A stretch of 64,000 nt of DNA from Flagellimonas profundi. GTDB lineage: Bacteria; Bacteroidota; Bacteroidia; Flavobacteriales; Flavobacteriaceae. The number at the start of each line of letters is the position of its first letter. Position 1 is the first letter of the stretch. Where the stretch lies: assembly GCF_017313275.1 (NCBI RefSeq), contig NZ_JAFLNM010000001.1:496001-560000 (forward strand), read 5' to 3'. Below are positions 53,840-63,200 of the stretch, one piece after another. Under the pieces are notes generated by a model. The model worked only from the letters and a program-made list of their open reading frames with translations. It had not been told where the DNA came from and ran no database searches. Position numbers and translations under genes: made by a program.

Positions 53840-54568
53840 ATGAAATACAATATTGTTTTATTGGCTTTTTTTATAGTTGTGAGTTGCAAGCAAAAGGCTA
53901 AGACAGACCAACAGGATACCGTAAAAGTCGAAGTGACCGAGGTTTTTACAGATTCGGTCAAACAAGATCCAACAATAAAAGAGATTAAGCCTACTTTGAA
54001 ATCCTTTGAAGGATTGGCCGACACTACTTTTGTTAGATTGGCCGACTTTAGCGAAGATTTCGCTTATGATATGCGTTATGCCACCGAAAACAACTTTTTG
54101 AAGGCCAAAGTATATGATTGTGCAGAATGTTACACAAGAGTAAAAACTGCTAAAGCTTTGATAGAAGCCAATAAAGATTTTAGGGAACAGGGCGTAAAAA
54201 TCAAGTTTTTTGACTGCTATCGCCCTAATTCTGTACAGTATAAAATGTGGGAAATAGTTCCCAATCCGCAGTATGTGGCCAATCCAGATAAGGGTTCCAT
54301 CCATAACAAAGGGGGTGCCGTGGATATTACCTTAGTGGATATGGAGGGCAATGAACTTGATATGGGTACCGATTTTGATTACTTCGGAAAAAGAGCTTAT
54401 CACGATAACATGGATTTACCCCAAGAGATATTGGACAATCGAAAATTACTGAAGGAGACCATGGAAGCACACGGGTTTTGGTCCATCAGAACGGAATGGT
54501 GGCATTATAATCTTTCGGCAGCCACTAATGACCCTGTGGCCAATTTTAAATGGGAGTGCAAAGATTGA
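53840..54568 (+). CDS. VanX-like D-Ala-D-Ala dipeptidase (M15D), exported lipoprotein
   Basis: 242 aa with a short lipoprotein signal (LLAFFIVVSCKQK). Motifs of the zinc D,D-dipeptidase family are S-I-H155-N-K-G-G-A-V-D162 and E219-W-W-H222, giving zinc ligands H155, D162 and H222 and catalytic E219; the substrate Arg is in DCYRPNSVQ. It hydrolyses D-Ala-D-Ala. VanX itself is cytoplasmic, whereas this copy is exported, as expected for scavenging cell-wall dipeptide rather than vancomycin resistance (no vanHA/vanRS neighbours). 5 nt after the hydrolase. Confidence 0.93.
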   Translation: MKYNIVLLAFFIVVSCKQKAKTDQQDTVKVEVTEVFTDSVKQDPTIKEIKPTLKSFEGLADTTFVRLADFSEDFAYDMRYATENNFLKAKVYDCAECYTRVKTAKALIEANKDFREQGVKIKFFDCYRPNSVQYKMWEIVPNPQYVANPDKGSIHNKGGAVDITLVDMEGNELDMGTDFDYFGKRAYHDNMDLPQEILDNRKLLKETMEAHGFWSIRTEWWHYNLSAATNDPVANFKWECKD

Positions 54569-54584
54569 CCTAAAACTCAAGCCT

Positions 54585-55511
54585 ATGAAATCATTAAAGA
54601 AAACAACTTTACTTATTGCTCTAATTTCAATCGGATTGTCAGCACAGCACACAATAATGCCTTTGTGGCCCAATACAATTCCCAACCAGACAGTGACCAA
54701 TGAGCGAGAAGTTGTGGAACATACCGAGGATGGTATCATTTGGATCACCAATGTCCAAAAGCCGACCTTGGAGGTGTACCTGCCTGCCAAAAAGAATGCA
54801 ACGGGACAGGCTGTTGTTATTTTTCCTGGAGGCGGCTACTATGGTCTGGCATACGATTGGGAGGGGACGGATATCGCAAAAACATTGACGGCCAAGGGAA
54901 TTGCAGGTATTGTAGTGAAATATCGATTGCCATGGTCGAAATCCATTACCAAAGGTAAAAATGTGGTTCCCTTGCAAGATGCACAACGTGCCATCAGATT
55001 GGTGAAGTCAAATGCCGAGGAATGGAGTGTTTCTGAAAACAAAGTTGGTATCATGGGATTTTCCGCCGGGGGGCACTTGGCTTCCTCTCTGGGTACCCAT
55101 TATAATGACAAAGTTTATGAAAGGCAAGATGATGCGGACGATATATCTGCACGCCCCAATTTTATGGCCCTTATCTATCCTGTGATTACGCTTGGAATTC
55201 CAAGCACCCATACAGGGTCTAGGGTTTCCTTGGTAGGTGAGGACCCCACGGATGATGTTGTGGATTATTTGTCCAACGAAAAACATGTTGATGCCCAAAC
55301 ACCTCCCACTTTTTTATTGCATGCCATGGACGATGATGTGGTACCTGTGGAGAACACTACTTTATTTTTTGAAGCCTTGAGAGCACACAACGTACCTTCA
55401 ACCATGCATGTGTACCCTACGGGCGGACATGGGTTTTCTTTGGCTTTAACCGATGAAAAATTGAAGGGTTGGATGAACCTGTTTTTTGATTGGATAGCCC
55501 ATTTGGACTAG
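54585..55511 (+). CDS. Secreted acetyl-xylan-esterase-like alpha/beta hydrolase (BD-FAE type)
   Basis: About 308 aa from the ATG at 54585 (KSLKKTTLLIALISIGLSAQ), a signal peptide; an earlier frame from 54528 overlaps the previous gene. The oxyanion motif VVIFPGGGYYGLAYDWEG, the nucleophile elbow GIMGFSAGGHLASS, the Asp in LHAMDDDVVP and the His in PTGGHGFSLA match polysaccharide-deacetylating or feruloyl esterases of Bacteroidota. Probably periplasmic. It starts 16 nt after the dipeptidase gene. Its end overlaps the convergent methyltransferase by 4 nt. Confidence 0.88.
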   Translation: MKSLKKTTLLIALISIGLSAQHTIMPLWPNTIPNQTVTNEREVVEHTEDGIIWITNVQKPTLEVYLPAKKNATGQAVVIFPGGGYYGLAYDWEGTDIAKTLTAKGIAGIVVKYRLPWSKSITKGKNVVPLQDAQRAIRLVKSNAEEWSVSENKVGIMGFSAGGHLASSLGTHYNDKVYERQDDADDISARPNFMALIYPVITLGIPSTHTGSRVSLVGEDPTDDVVDYLSNEKHVDAQTPPTFLLHAMDDDVVPVENTTLFFEALRAHNVPSTMHVYPTGGHGFSLALTDEKLKGWMNLFFDWIAHLD

Positions 55512-56692
55512 TCCATTACTTTTTCGCAGTCCAAAACCAATAAGGCATCATCTATGGTTTTGGTGAAGAACAGATATCTATTTCCACCATCTTTTATGTT
55601 GTGTTTTTTACGGATTTCGGCCACAGACAACGGAAAGTTACGGGTAGTGATATTTGCCTTGCTGACCGCCAAGGTTTTCAACGATTTTTTGGAGTAGGGA
55701 AGCACCTGATGAATTTCAAATCTTCTCCCGGGAAAGTCGATGATATTGTCAGCGGTGTATAAATGCGAATGTGGATGTAACTTTACAAGGCCATGGGCTT
55801 TTGCTACGGACTTAAAACCTCCGGACTTTAAAATAGCCGTATTGGGTTCATATAAATAGGACAATGGTTCTCCAAAATGAATTTGGGCGTCTTGTTCCTC
55901 TTCCAGTTCAAAATTGAAGATGTCCCTTTGCTCTGGCAACAAGTTGATCGTTTTAATCTGGATGCTTCCCATATATTCTTTTTCCAAAACAAAAAGCAGT
56001 TCCTTTACTTCATTTTGAATGGCTACCACATGCACTTCTTTTACAAAATTTAATGCCGTTATTCCCATTTTTATATCCAAAAGCGGGGAGGTTTTCACCA
56101 GAATATGTTGTGTTTTTTTGAAAAGTAAGGGGAGGTGTTCAGGTAAATTTGGGAGGCAATCCTCCAGTAAAAAGACCTTTCCCTTTTTATCATTTCTTCG
56201 AGAGGGATCTACATAGATCCAATCAAAACTATCGGTGGATTTTTTTAAAAATTCGACACCATCTTCAGACGAGCATTGGATATTTTCCTGCCCTAAAACT
56301 TTAAAATTATGATTGGCTATTCCACTTAATTCTTGATTGATTTCACAATGAAAAACCTGGTCGATTTTTTTGGAAAAAAAATAACTGTCCACACCAAAAC
56401 CTCCGGTAAGGTCGACCAAGGATTTCCCACTTACAATTTCGGCTTTGTAGGCTGCCGTGATTTCCGAACTGGTTTGCTCGATATTGAGTTTGTTGGGGTA
56501 GTATATATTGGAGGAAATGAACCAAGTAGGCAGCTTATCCTTGCATTTTTTCTTTGCTTCAATCTGTTCGGTCAATTCTTTTTGTGAAATTCCTTCAAAA
56601 ACAGGTTTTGAAAGCAAAACTGTCATGATGTCAGACGACAATTTCTTGTTTATAAAATCCTGTACACCAGTATTTAAAATAAGTTCATTCAA
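55508..56692 (-). CDS. Class I SAM methyltransferase with THUMP-like C-terminal domain
   Basis: 394 aa, soluble. The Rossmann glycine motif is LVDLTGGFGVDSYFF and motif IV is YVDPSRR; later LVKTSPLLDIK. The C-terminal region (residues about 300-394) matches the THUMP-like domain (RFEIHQVLPYSKKSLKTL). Such proteins are RNA-directed or uncharacterised methyltransferases. It is last in the minus-strand tsaD-rsmE-DUF4159-AI-2E-methyltransferase series, 7 nt after the transporter. Confidence 0.85.
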   Translation of the reverse strand: MNELILNTGVQDFINKKLSSDIMTVLLSKPVFEGISQKELTEQIEAKKKCKDKLPTWFISSNIYYPNKLNIEQTSSEITAAYKAEIVSGKSLVDLTGGFGVDSYFFSKKIDQVFHCEINQELSGIANHNFKVLGQENIQCSSEDGVEFLKKSTDSFDWIYVDPSRRNDKKGKVFLLEDCLPNLPEHLPLLFKKTQHILVKTSPLLDIKMGITALNFVKEVHVVAIQNEVKELLFVLEKEYMGSIQIKTINLLPEQRDIFNFELEEEQDAQIHFGEPLSYLYEPNTAILKSGGFKSVAKAHGLVKLHPHSHLYTADNIIDFPGRRFEIHQVLPYSKKSLKTLAVSKANITTRNFPLSVAEIRKKHNIKDGGNRYLFFTKTIDDALLVLDCEKVMD

Positions 56693-56699
56693 ACTGATG

Positions 56700-57800
56700 C
56701 TATAAATTTTTGGTCAATTTTTTCACAAACGAATAATCTGCTAAAAACTCCTTTAGAATAACTTTTATGGCGGTATATCCCGGTACGGCGACCACCATTC
56801 CGACCACTCCAAAAAGTAACCCTGCAATAATAATGATCAAGAAGATCTCAAGAGGATGGGACTTTACACTTTTGGAAAAAATAAAGGGTTGGGAAAAGAA
56901 ATTATCAATGAGCTGACCTATGGTCAAACCTATAAAAACATACAAGGCTTTTGGTAGTATAACGGAACTGAAATCCGCATCGATAAAACTGGTCATTGTT
57001 AAGGTAATCATGGTTACTCCACCAATGATTGGACCAATGTATGGGATAATGTTGAACAGCGCACACAAGAAAGCAATCACTATGGCGTTTTCGACCCCAA
57101 CAATCAGTAGTGCCACTGTGTATATTACAAACAGGATAAATAGTTGTAACAGTATACCCGCAAAATATCTCGAGAGTAGACCATTGATCTTGTCAATGGA
57201 TTTAACCAAGTTACTTTCCTTGTTATTGGGAACAAATGTCAAAATTCCATTTTGCATCAATTTACTATCCTTTAAAAAGAAGAAGGAAATAAAGAGAACG
57301 GAAAAAAGACCGACACTAAAATTGCTCAGTGCATTTACGAAAGAATTAAGAAGGTTGGGTATAAATCCTAAATCCAATCCTTTGAGTACATTTTCCTCAA
57401 TGTGCGACTCATCCAACAAACTGGTAAGGCTTCCTGTTGAAGCTCCAAAATAGTCCAATGTTTGCAAATAGAGGGTGGTAAGGTCTCCTTTGAGAGCTTC
57501 AATATCCAAAAGGGAAAGGTTTTTGCTTTGTTCGACAATCAGTGGAATAAACAAGGCCAAAATCCCCAAAAAGATGGACAACATAATAACCATGGTAACC
57601 ACAACGGCCAAGGTGTTGTGAAACTTTAGCCTTCTTCGCAGAAACAAAACAATGGGCCTGCCCAATAAAGCCAGAACAGCGGCGATGGCCAAATAGGCCA
57701 AAACAGATTGTATCTTATAAAAAAACCAGCCCAAAAGCACTACGCCCACTATAATTGCTACAGCGCGTAAGATTCCATTGGCTATTGTTTTTGAGTTCAT
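56700..57800 (-). CDS. AI-2E family transporter
   Basis: 366 aa with about eight hydrophobic helices: two near the N-terminus (residues about 10-60), several in the middle and a cluster at 210-345. The family pattern is seen in NIIPYIGPIIGG and in the GLTIGQLIDNFFSQPF segment. Members export autoinducer-2, small molecules or Na+ in exchange for H+. The substrate is not evident. It lies 3 nt after the DUF4159 gene stop and 7 nt before the methyltransferase. Confidence 0.93.
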   Translation of the reverse strand: MNSKTIANGILRAVAIIVGVVLLGWFFYKIQSVLAYLAIAAVLALLGRPIVLFLRRRLKFHNTLAVVVTMVIMLSIFLGILALFIPLIVEQSKNLSLLDIEALKGDLTTLYLQTLDYFGASTGSLTSLLDESHIEENVLKGLDLGFIPNLLNSFVNALSNFSVGLFSVLFISFFFLKDSKLMQNGILTFVPNNKESNLVKSIDKINGLLSRYFAGILLQLFILFVIYTVALLIVGVENAIVIAFLCALFNIIPYIGPIIGGVTMITLTMTSFIDADFSSVILPKALYVFIGLTIGQLIDNFFSQPFIFSKSVKSHPLEIFLIIIIAGLLFGVVGMVVAVPGYTAIKVILKEFLADYSFVKKLTKNL

Positions 57801-57803
57801 GTA

Positions 57804-58454
57804 TTAACTTTTAAAGGCGTATTCCACAATATTGGCTCCCATCTGTAAAGCCTTGAGCCGAACTTCTTCGGGGTCGTTATGAACCGTGGGGTCCTCCCAA
57901 CCATCTCCAAGATCACATTCGTACGTGTAGAGCAGGACAAGCCTTCCCTTGTCAAAAATACCAAAGGCTTGTGGCCGCTTGCCATCGTGTTCATGAATTT
58001 TGGGCAATCCATCGGGAAAATTAAATTTTTGTTTAAATATGGGGTGGTCGGAACCCAGTTCTTCCAATGGCTTATCTGGAAATACTTTTTCCAGCTCCCG
58101 CCTTAAGTAAGGTTCCATTCCATAATTATCATCAATATGCAAAAAACCTCCGGACAGGAGGTAGGTTCGCAAATTTTGCACTTCTTCATCACTGAAAAAG
58201 ACATTTCCGTGTCCGGTCATGTGCAAAAATGGATATGTAAAGATGGAAACACTTCCAGCTTCGACGGTCTCTGGTTCTGGATTTATCTTGGTATCGATAT
58301 TGGTATTGCAAAATCGAATCAAGTTGGGGAGTGCTGTTGGATTGGAGTACCAATCGCCACCACCACCGTATTTGAGTACGGCAATCTGCTGGGCATTGGT
58401 CGTGGTTGCTCCGAAAAACAACATCGTAAGGATCAAAAGCAAGTTCTTTTTCAT
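57804..58454 (-). CDS. DUF4159 domain protein, exported form
   Basis: About 216 aa from the ATG at 58454 (KKNLLLILTMLFFGATTTNAQQ, a signal peptide). DUF4159 features are LKYGGGGDWYSNP at the start, LRTYLLSGGFLHIDDNYG in the middle and MGANIVEYAF at the end. The cytoplasmic copy at 13735 is the paralogue. It may help a periplasmic branch of the same machinery. 64 nt after rsmE and 3 nt before the transporter, so it is in the tsaD operon. Confidence 0.88.
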   Translation of the reverse strand: MKKNLLLILTMLFFGATTTNAQQIAVLKYGGGGDWYSNPTALPNLIRFCNTNIDTKINPEPETVEAGSVSIFTYPFLHMTGHGNVFFSDEEVQNLRTYLLSGGFLHIDDNYGMEPYLRRELEKVFPDKPLEELGSDHPIFKQKFNFPDGLPKIHEHDGKRPQAFGIFDKGRLVLLYTYECDLGDGWEDPTVHNDPEEVRLKALQMGANIVEYAFKS

Positions 58455-58518
58455 GTGGGAGTGATTTATAATCCTTAAAAATAGAATAATCATTTGTAAA
58501 AAATGATGGGGGTTCCTT

Positions 58519-59226
58519 TTAGCTATTGATTATCGCTACCGTTGCGCACGCTACAATGGCCGCCGTCTCTGTTCTAAGTCGATTTCTTCCCAAGGAAATT
58601 GGGATATAGCCCTTTTCTTTGGCCAAATCTATTTCATCTTTTGAGAAATCCCCTTCCGGCCCAATAAGGATAGTGGCATCGTTATCGGCAATAACCTTTC
58701 TTTTCAGCTCCATTTTGTCCCCATTTTGGCAATGGGCAATAAATTTGAAACCAGTGGATAGGTCGGATTCCAAAAAATCCTTGCAGGAAATAGGGGGGTT
58801 GAGTTTTGGAAGTACGGTTTGTAGAGATTGTTTCATAGCAGATTGGAGCACCCGTTCCATCCGCTCCAGTTTGATGGTTTTTCTTTCGGAATGGTCACAA
58901 ATAACAGGGGTGATCTCATCAACACCTATTTCTGTTGCTTTTTCCAAAAACCATTCGTACCGATCGTTCATTTTGGTAGGGGCGACGACCATGTGCAGTT
59001 GATATCTCTTCGGAATCGATTTGCGTTGTGAAACTATGTGTACTTTGCACTTTTTTTGATCGGCCTCCAGTATTTCAGCCTCGAACAAATAGCCTTTTCC
59101 ATTGGTAATGTGCACGACGTCCCCTTCAGATTTACGGAGTACCCTAACAATATGTTTGCTTTCATCTGGCGGGAAAATAAATTGCTTGGCACTGTAGTCC
59201 AATTTGGCATTGTAAAAAAGCTGCAT
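58519..59226 (-). CDS. rsmE: 16S rRNA (uracil-1498-N3)-methyltransferase RsmE
   Basis: 235 aa, the usual size, SPOUT-type. The N-terminal PUA-like domain holds IFPPDESKHIVRVLRKSEGD. The knot contains ILIGPEGDFSKDEIDLA and GRNRLRTETAA, the SAM-binding loops. It methylates U1498 of 16S rRNA. It follows tsaD by 18 nt and is probably co-transcribed with it. Soluble, cytoplasmic. Confidence 0.96.
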   Translation of the reverse strand: MQLFYNAKLDYSAKQFIFPPDESKHIVRVLRKSEGDVVHITNGKGYLFEAEILEADQKKCKVHIVSQRKSIPKRYQLHMVVAPTKMNDRYEWFLEKATEIGVDEITPVICDHSERKTIKLERMERVLQSAMKQSLQTVLPKLNPPISCKDFLESDLSTGFKFIAHCQNGDKMELKRKVIADNDATILIGPEGDFSKDEIDLAKEKGYIPISLGRNRLRTETAAIVACATVAIINS

Positions 59227-59244
59227 AGTTAAGGTTTAGATTAG

Positions 59245-60273
59245 TTAGCTGCCTATGGCATATCTTGCCTTTGCGGCAATACTTTGATCTGTGAACTTAC
59301 CCTTTGTAAACTTAAGGTAACCCACAATTCCGATCATGGCTGCATTATCCGTGCAATACTCAAATTTAGGAATAAAGGTTTGCCAGCCCAACTTTTCCTC
59401 TGCTTCCCTTAATCGACTACGAATTCCTGAATTGGCCGCAACCCCTCCGCCAATAGCAATTTGTTTGATGCCGGTCTGGTCTACAGCCAATTGCAATTTA
59501 TCCATCAAAATTTCTAAGATGGTGTGTTGTACCGAAGCGCAAATATCGTTCATGTGCTCTTCAACAAAATTTGGGTTCTTTTGGGTCTCCCGTTGCAAAA
59601 AGTAGAGGATACTGGTCTTAAGTCCACTGAAACTGAAGTTAAGTCCATCAACCTTTGGTTTAGGGAATGGAAATGCCTTGGGATTTCCGAGCTTAGCATA
59701 TTTGTCAATTAACGGGCCGCCAGGGTAGGGTAGTCCCATCAATTTGGCACTTTTGTCAAATGCCTCGCCCACGGCATCGTCCAAAGTTTCACCCAAGACT
59801 TCCATGGTAAAATAATCGGTTACCTTCACAATTTGTGTATGTCCTCCACTGATCGTCATCCCCAAAAATGGAAACTTGGGAGCGGTCTGGTCAGCATCCT
59901 CAATAAAATGGGCGAGGATATGGGCTTCCATATGGTTGACCTCAATGAGTGGGATATCCAATCCCAAGGCCAACGACTTGGCGAAAGAGGTACCTACCAG
60001 CAAAGAACCCATAAGTCCGGGCCCTCTTGTAAAAGCTATGGCGGATAGTTGTTTTTTATCGATATTTGCCTTGGCCAAGGCTTGGTGTACCACAGGGACA
60101 ATATTTTGTTGATGCGCCCTTGAAGCCAACTCTGGGACAACGCCTCCATATTGCTTGTGGATTTCTTGTGTAGCTACCACATTGCTCAGTACTTTTGCAT
60201 TGCTCAGTACAGCGGCAGATGTATCATCACAGGATGATTCAATTGCAAGAATATATTTTTTTGAATTTTCCAC
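59245..60273 (-). CDS. tsaD: tRNA N6-adenosine threonylcarbamoyltransferase TsaD
   Basis: 342 aa, typical TsaD. The ASKHA fold shows YILAIESSCDDTSAAVL, the metal-binding HMEAHILAHF histidines, MTISGGHTQIV and the glycine-rich IAIGGGVAANSG. It transfers threonylcarbamoyl to A37 of ANN-decoding tRNAs with TsaB/E. It starts the minus-strand operon and is divergent from tamB with only 21 nt between start codons, so their promoters overlap. Confidence 0.97.
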   Translation of the reverse strand: MENSKKYILAIESSCDDTSAAVLSNAKVLSNVVATQEIHKQYGGVVPELASRAHQQNIVPVVHQALAKANIDKKQLSAIAFTRGPGLMGSLLVGTSFAKSLALGLDIPLIEVNHMEAHILAHFIEDADQTAPKFPFLGMTISGGHTQIVKVTDYFTMEVLGETLDDAVGEAFDKSAKLMGLPYPGGPLIDKYAKLGNPKAFPFPKPKVDGLNFSFSGLKTSILYFLQRETQKNPNFVEEHMNDICASVQHTILEILMDKLQLAVDQTGIKQIAIGGGVAANSGIRSRLREAEEKLGWQTFIPKFEYCTDNAAMIGIVGYLKFTKGKFTDQSIAAKARYAIGS

Positions 60274-60294
60274 AGGTTTTGGAACAAAAATTGG

Positions 60295-63200
60295 TTGTCA
60301 AAGGTAAAACATAAAAGCCCTATCAAAAAACTTCGTAAAATACTATTGCGTTTCCTTTTGGCCATTATCCTAATTATGGTTTTGGGATCATTGGTTCTTT
60401 CGATACCAGCTGTGCAAACCAGATTGGGCAAATATGCAATGGATTCTTTGAACGAGGAGTTTGGCACCCATATCCAAATCGATCGGGTGAGCATGTCACT
60501 TTTTAATTTAAATACTGGAATTAAGGGGATTTATGTGGAAGATTACAAAAAGGACACCCTTATCTATATCCATAAATTATCCACTTCGATTTTAAACCTT
60601 CGCAATATGGCCAATAACAAGATGGAGTTTGGCGATATTGAATTGGATGGACTGACATTCAATTTAAAAACATACGAAGGGGAAACGGACACCAATTTGG
60701 ATGTGTTTGTGGATAAATTGGATGATGGCCAGCCCAGGGCACCGGGAACCCCTCCGTTTTTTATGTCTTCGGATGAGATTCAAATCAATACGGGGCGGTT
60801 TAGGTTGATCGATGAAAACCTGGAGGCTGAAGAAGTTTTAAATTTTTCGGAAATAGAAATTTTAGCCCGCGATTTCCAAATTCTGGGCCCTGATGTGTCC
60901 CTCAAGATCGATGACCTTTCTACTTTGGCCAAACGAGGAATACGCCTTAAAAAGTTGGCAACGGATTTTAAATACACCAAACAGCAAATGCGCTTTGATT
61001 CCTTGTTGATCGATACCGAACAATCTACACTCAAAGGGAATTTGGTGTTCAATTATGAACGAGAGGATTTGGCCAATTTTGTCGATTTGGTCAATATTGA
61101 TGCCAACTTTACTGAATCTTCCGTGGCCCTTAATGAGGTAAATGCCTTCTTCAATGAATTCGGGCAAGACAAGACCGTTACATTTACAGGTGATTTTAGT
61201 GGGGTGCTCAACCAGCTCCAAGTGGACAACTTGTTTCTTTTTACGGACAATACGGGTATTCGTGGGGATTTTCGGTTCGATAATATATTCAGCGAGCAAG
61301 CTCCTTTTGTTTTGAGGGGAGATATAGACAATCTCACTTCAAGCTATTATCAGCTTAGAAGTATTTTACCACAAATACTGGGAAGAAATATTCCTGAATC
61401 GGTTCAAAAACTCGGTCAGTTCACTGTTCGGGGAGATGCTGAGATAACGGAAACATCCATAGATGTAACCGTTAATTTGAACACTGCAGTGGGGGATAGC
61501 TATGTGGACCTGCAGATGACCAATGTGCAGACCATTGAAGATGCATCCTACATCGGTTTTATCTCATTGATAGATTTTGATTTGGGTGAGTTCATTGAAA
61601 ACGATGATCTTGGGCTCGCTTCCATGGACATGAATGTTGAGGGCAAGGGTTTTGTGGCCGAAAGTTTGAATACCGAGGTTTCCGGTGACATATACAAATT
61701 TGAATTCAACAACTATGAGTACAATAAAATAAAGGTTTCCGGTATACTCAGGAACGAACTTTTTGATGGTATTTTGCTTTGTAACGACGACAATTTCAGG
61801 TTCGATTTTCAAGGGCTGGCCAACTTTGGGGCCCGTGAGAACAAATTTAATTTTGTTGCCGCGGTCGACTATGCCGACCTCAAAAAGCTGAACTTTATCA
61901 ACGATACCATTTCTATTTTTAAAGGACACGTGGACATGGATATCGAAGGCAACAACCTTGATGATATGGCGGGTCAGCTTCAATTTTCCAATACCACCTA
62001 CCAAAATGTAAACGACACCTATTATTTCGAAGACTTTACGGTGACCTCTTCCTTTGAAAAGGATACCATACGTACTATCGAAATCAATTCTCCAGATATC
62101 ATTACAGGATACATGAGAGGTAGTTTTAAAGTACAGGAACTGGGACGATTGGTTCAGAATTCCGTTGGTAGTATTTATACCAACTATCAGCCTTTCGAAA
62201 TATCCCAAGGTCAATACTTGGACTTTAACTTTAAAATTTACAATAAAATAGTTGATGTATTTGTTCCAGAGATGGCATTCGATGCCAATACGTTTATTCG
62301 TGGGGCGATTGAAGCGGACCAGAGCGATTTTAAACTCACTTTTAAATCGCCCAGTATAGAAGCTTTCGGGAACAAGTTCGATAATATTGAGTTGAAGATA
62401 GATAACAAGAACCCACTTTTCAACACCTTTGTTTCAGTGGAGGATATGTCAACCGTATATTACGATATCAAAGACTTTAACCTTATTAACACCACGCTCA
62501 AGGACACACTTTTCTTTAGAACGGAATTTAAAGGGGGAAGTGAATACGATGATAGCTATAACCTAAACTTTTACCACACCTTTAACGAAAACAACAGGTC
62601 CGTGATCGGACTTAAAAAATCGGATGTGAGTTTTAAAGGAAACACGTGGATCCTCAATAAGGATGGTAATAGTAAAAACAAGGTTATCTTCAACAGTTCT
62701 TTGGACAGCATCAAGATCGAGGATGTGGTTATGGACAATAACAACAAAGAGCAGATCCGATTAAGAGGGGAGTTTGCAGACTCTACCTATAAAGATCTGG
62801 ACCTTCAGTTTAACTTGGTATCCCTTAATAAAATTACACCGTCCATAGACAGCTTAAAAATGAATGGTGAAGTGGATGGTTTCCTTAATATCCTGCAAAA
62901 AGACGGGAACTACTTGCCAACATCAAGTTTGAAGATCAAAAACTTTAGCGTTAACGATATGCGCATGGGCGATCTGGAAGTGGGCATATATGGAAACAAC
63001 GATCTTACAGAGTTTGGGGTGAGCAGTTGGCTTAATGATGACGGGCAGGAGCGAATGAGTATTAATGGTAAGATTACCAATGTTAATGAAAAACAAGAGT
63101 TAAATCTGGTGGCCGATTTTTCCGATTTTGCTTTAGAACCGTTTGGTCCCTTGGGAGAGGATATTATTTCCAATATTAGAGGTAAATTAAGTGGAAACAC

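Noticed and set aside
53840..54568. Vancomycin-resistance gene
   Set aside because: No vanH, vanA or vanRS neighbours, and the protein is an exported lipoprotein.
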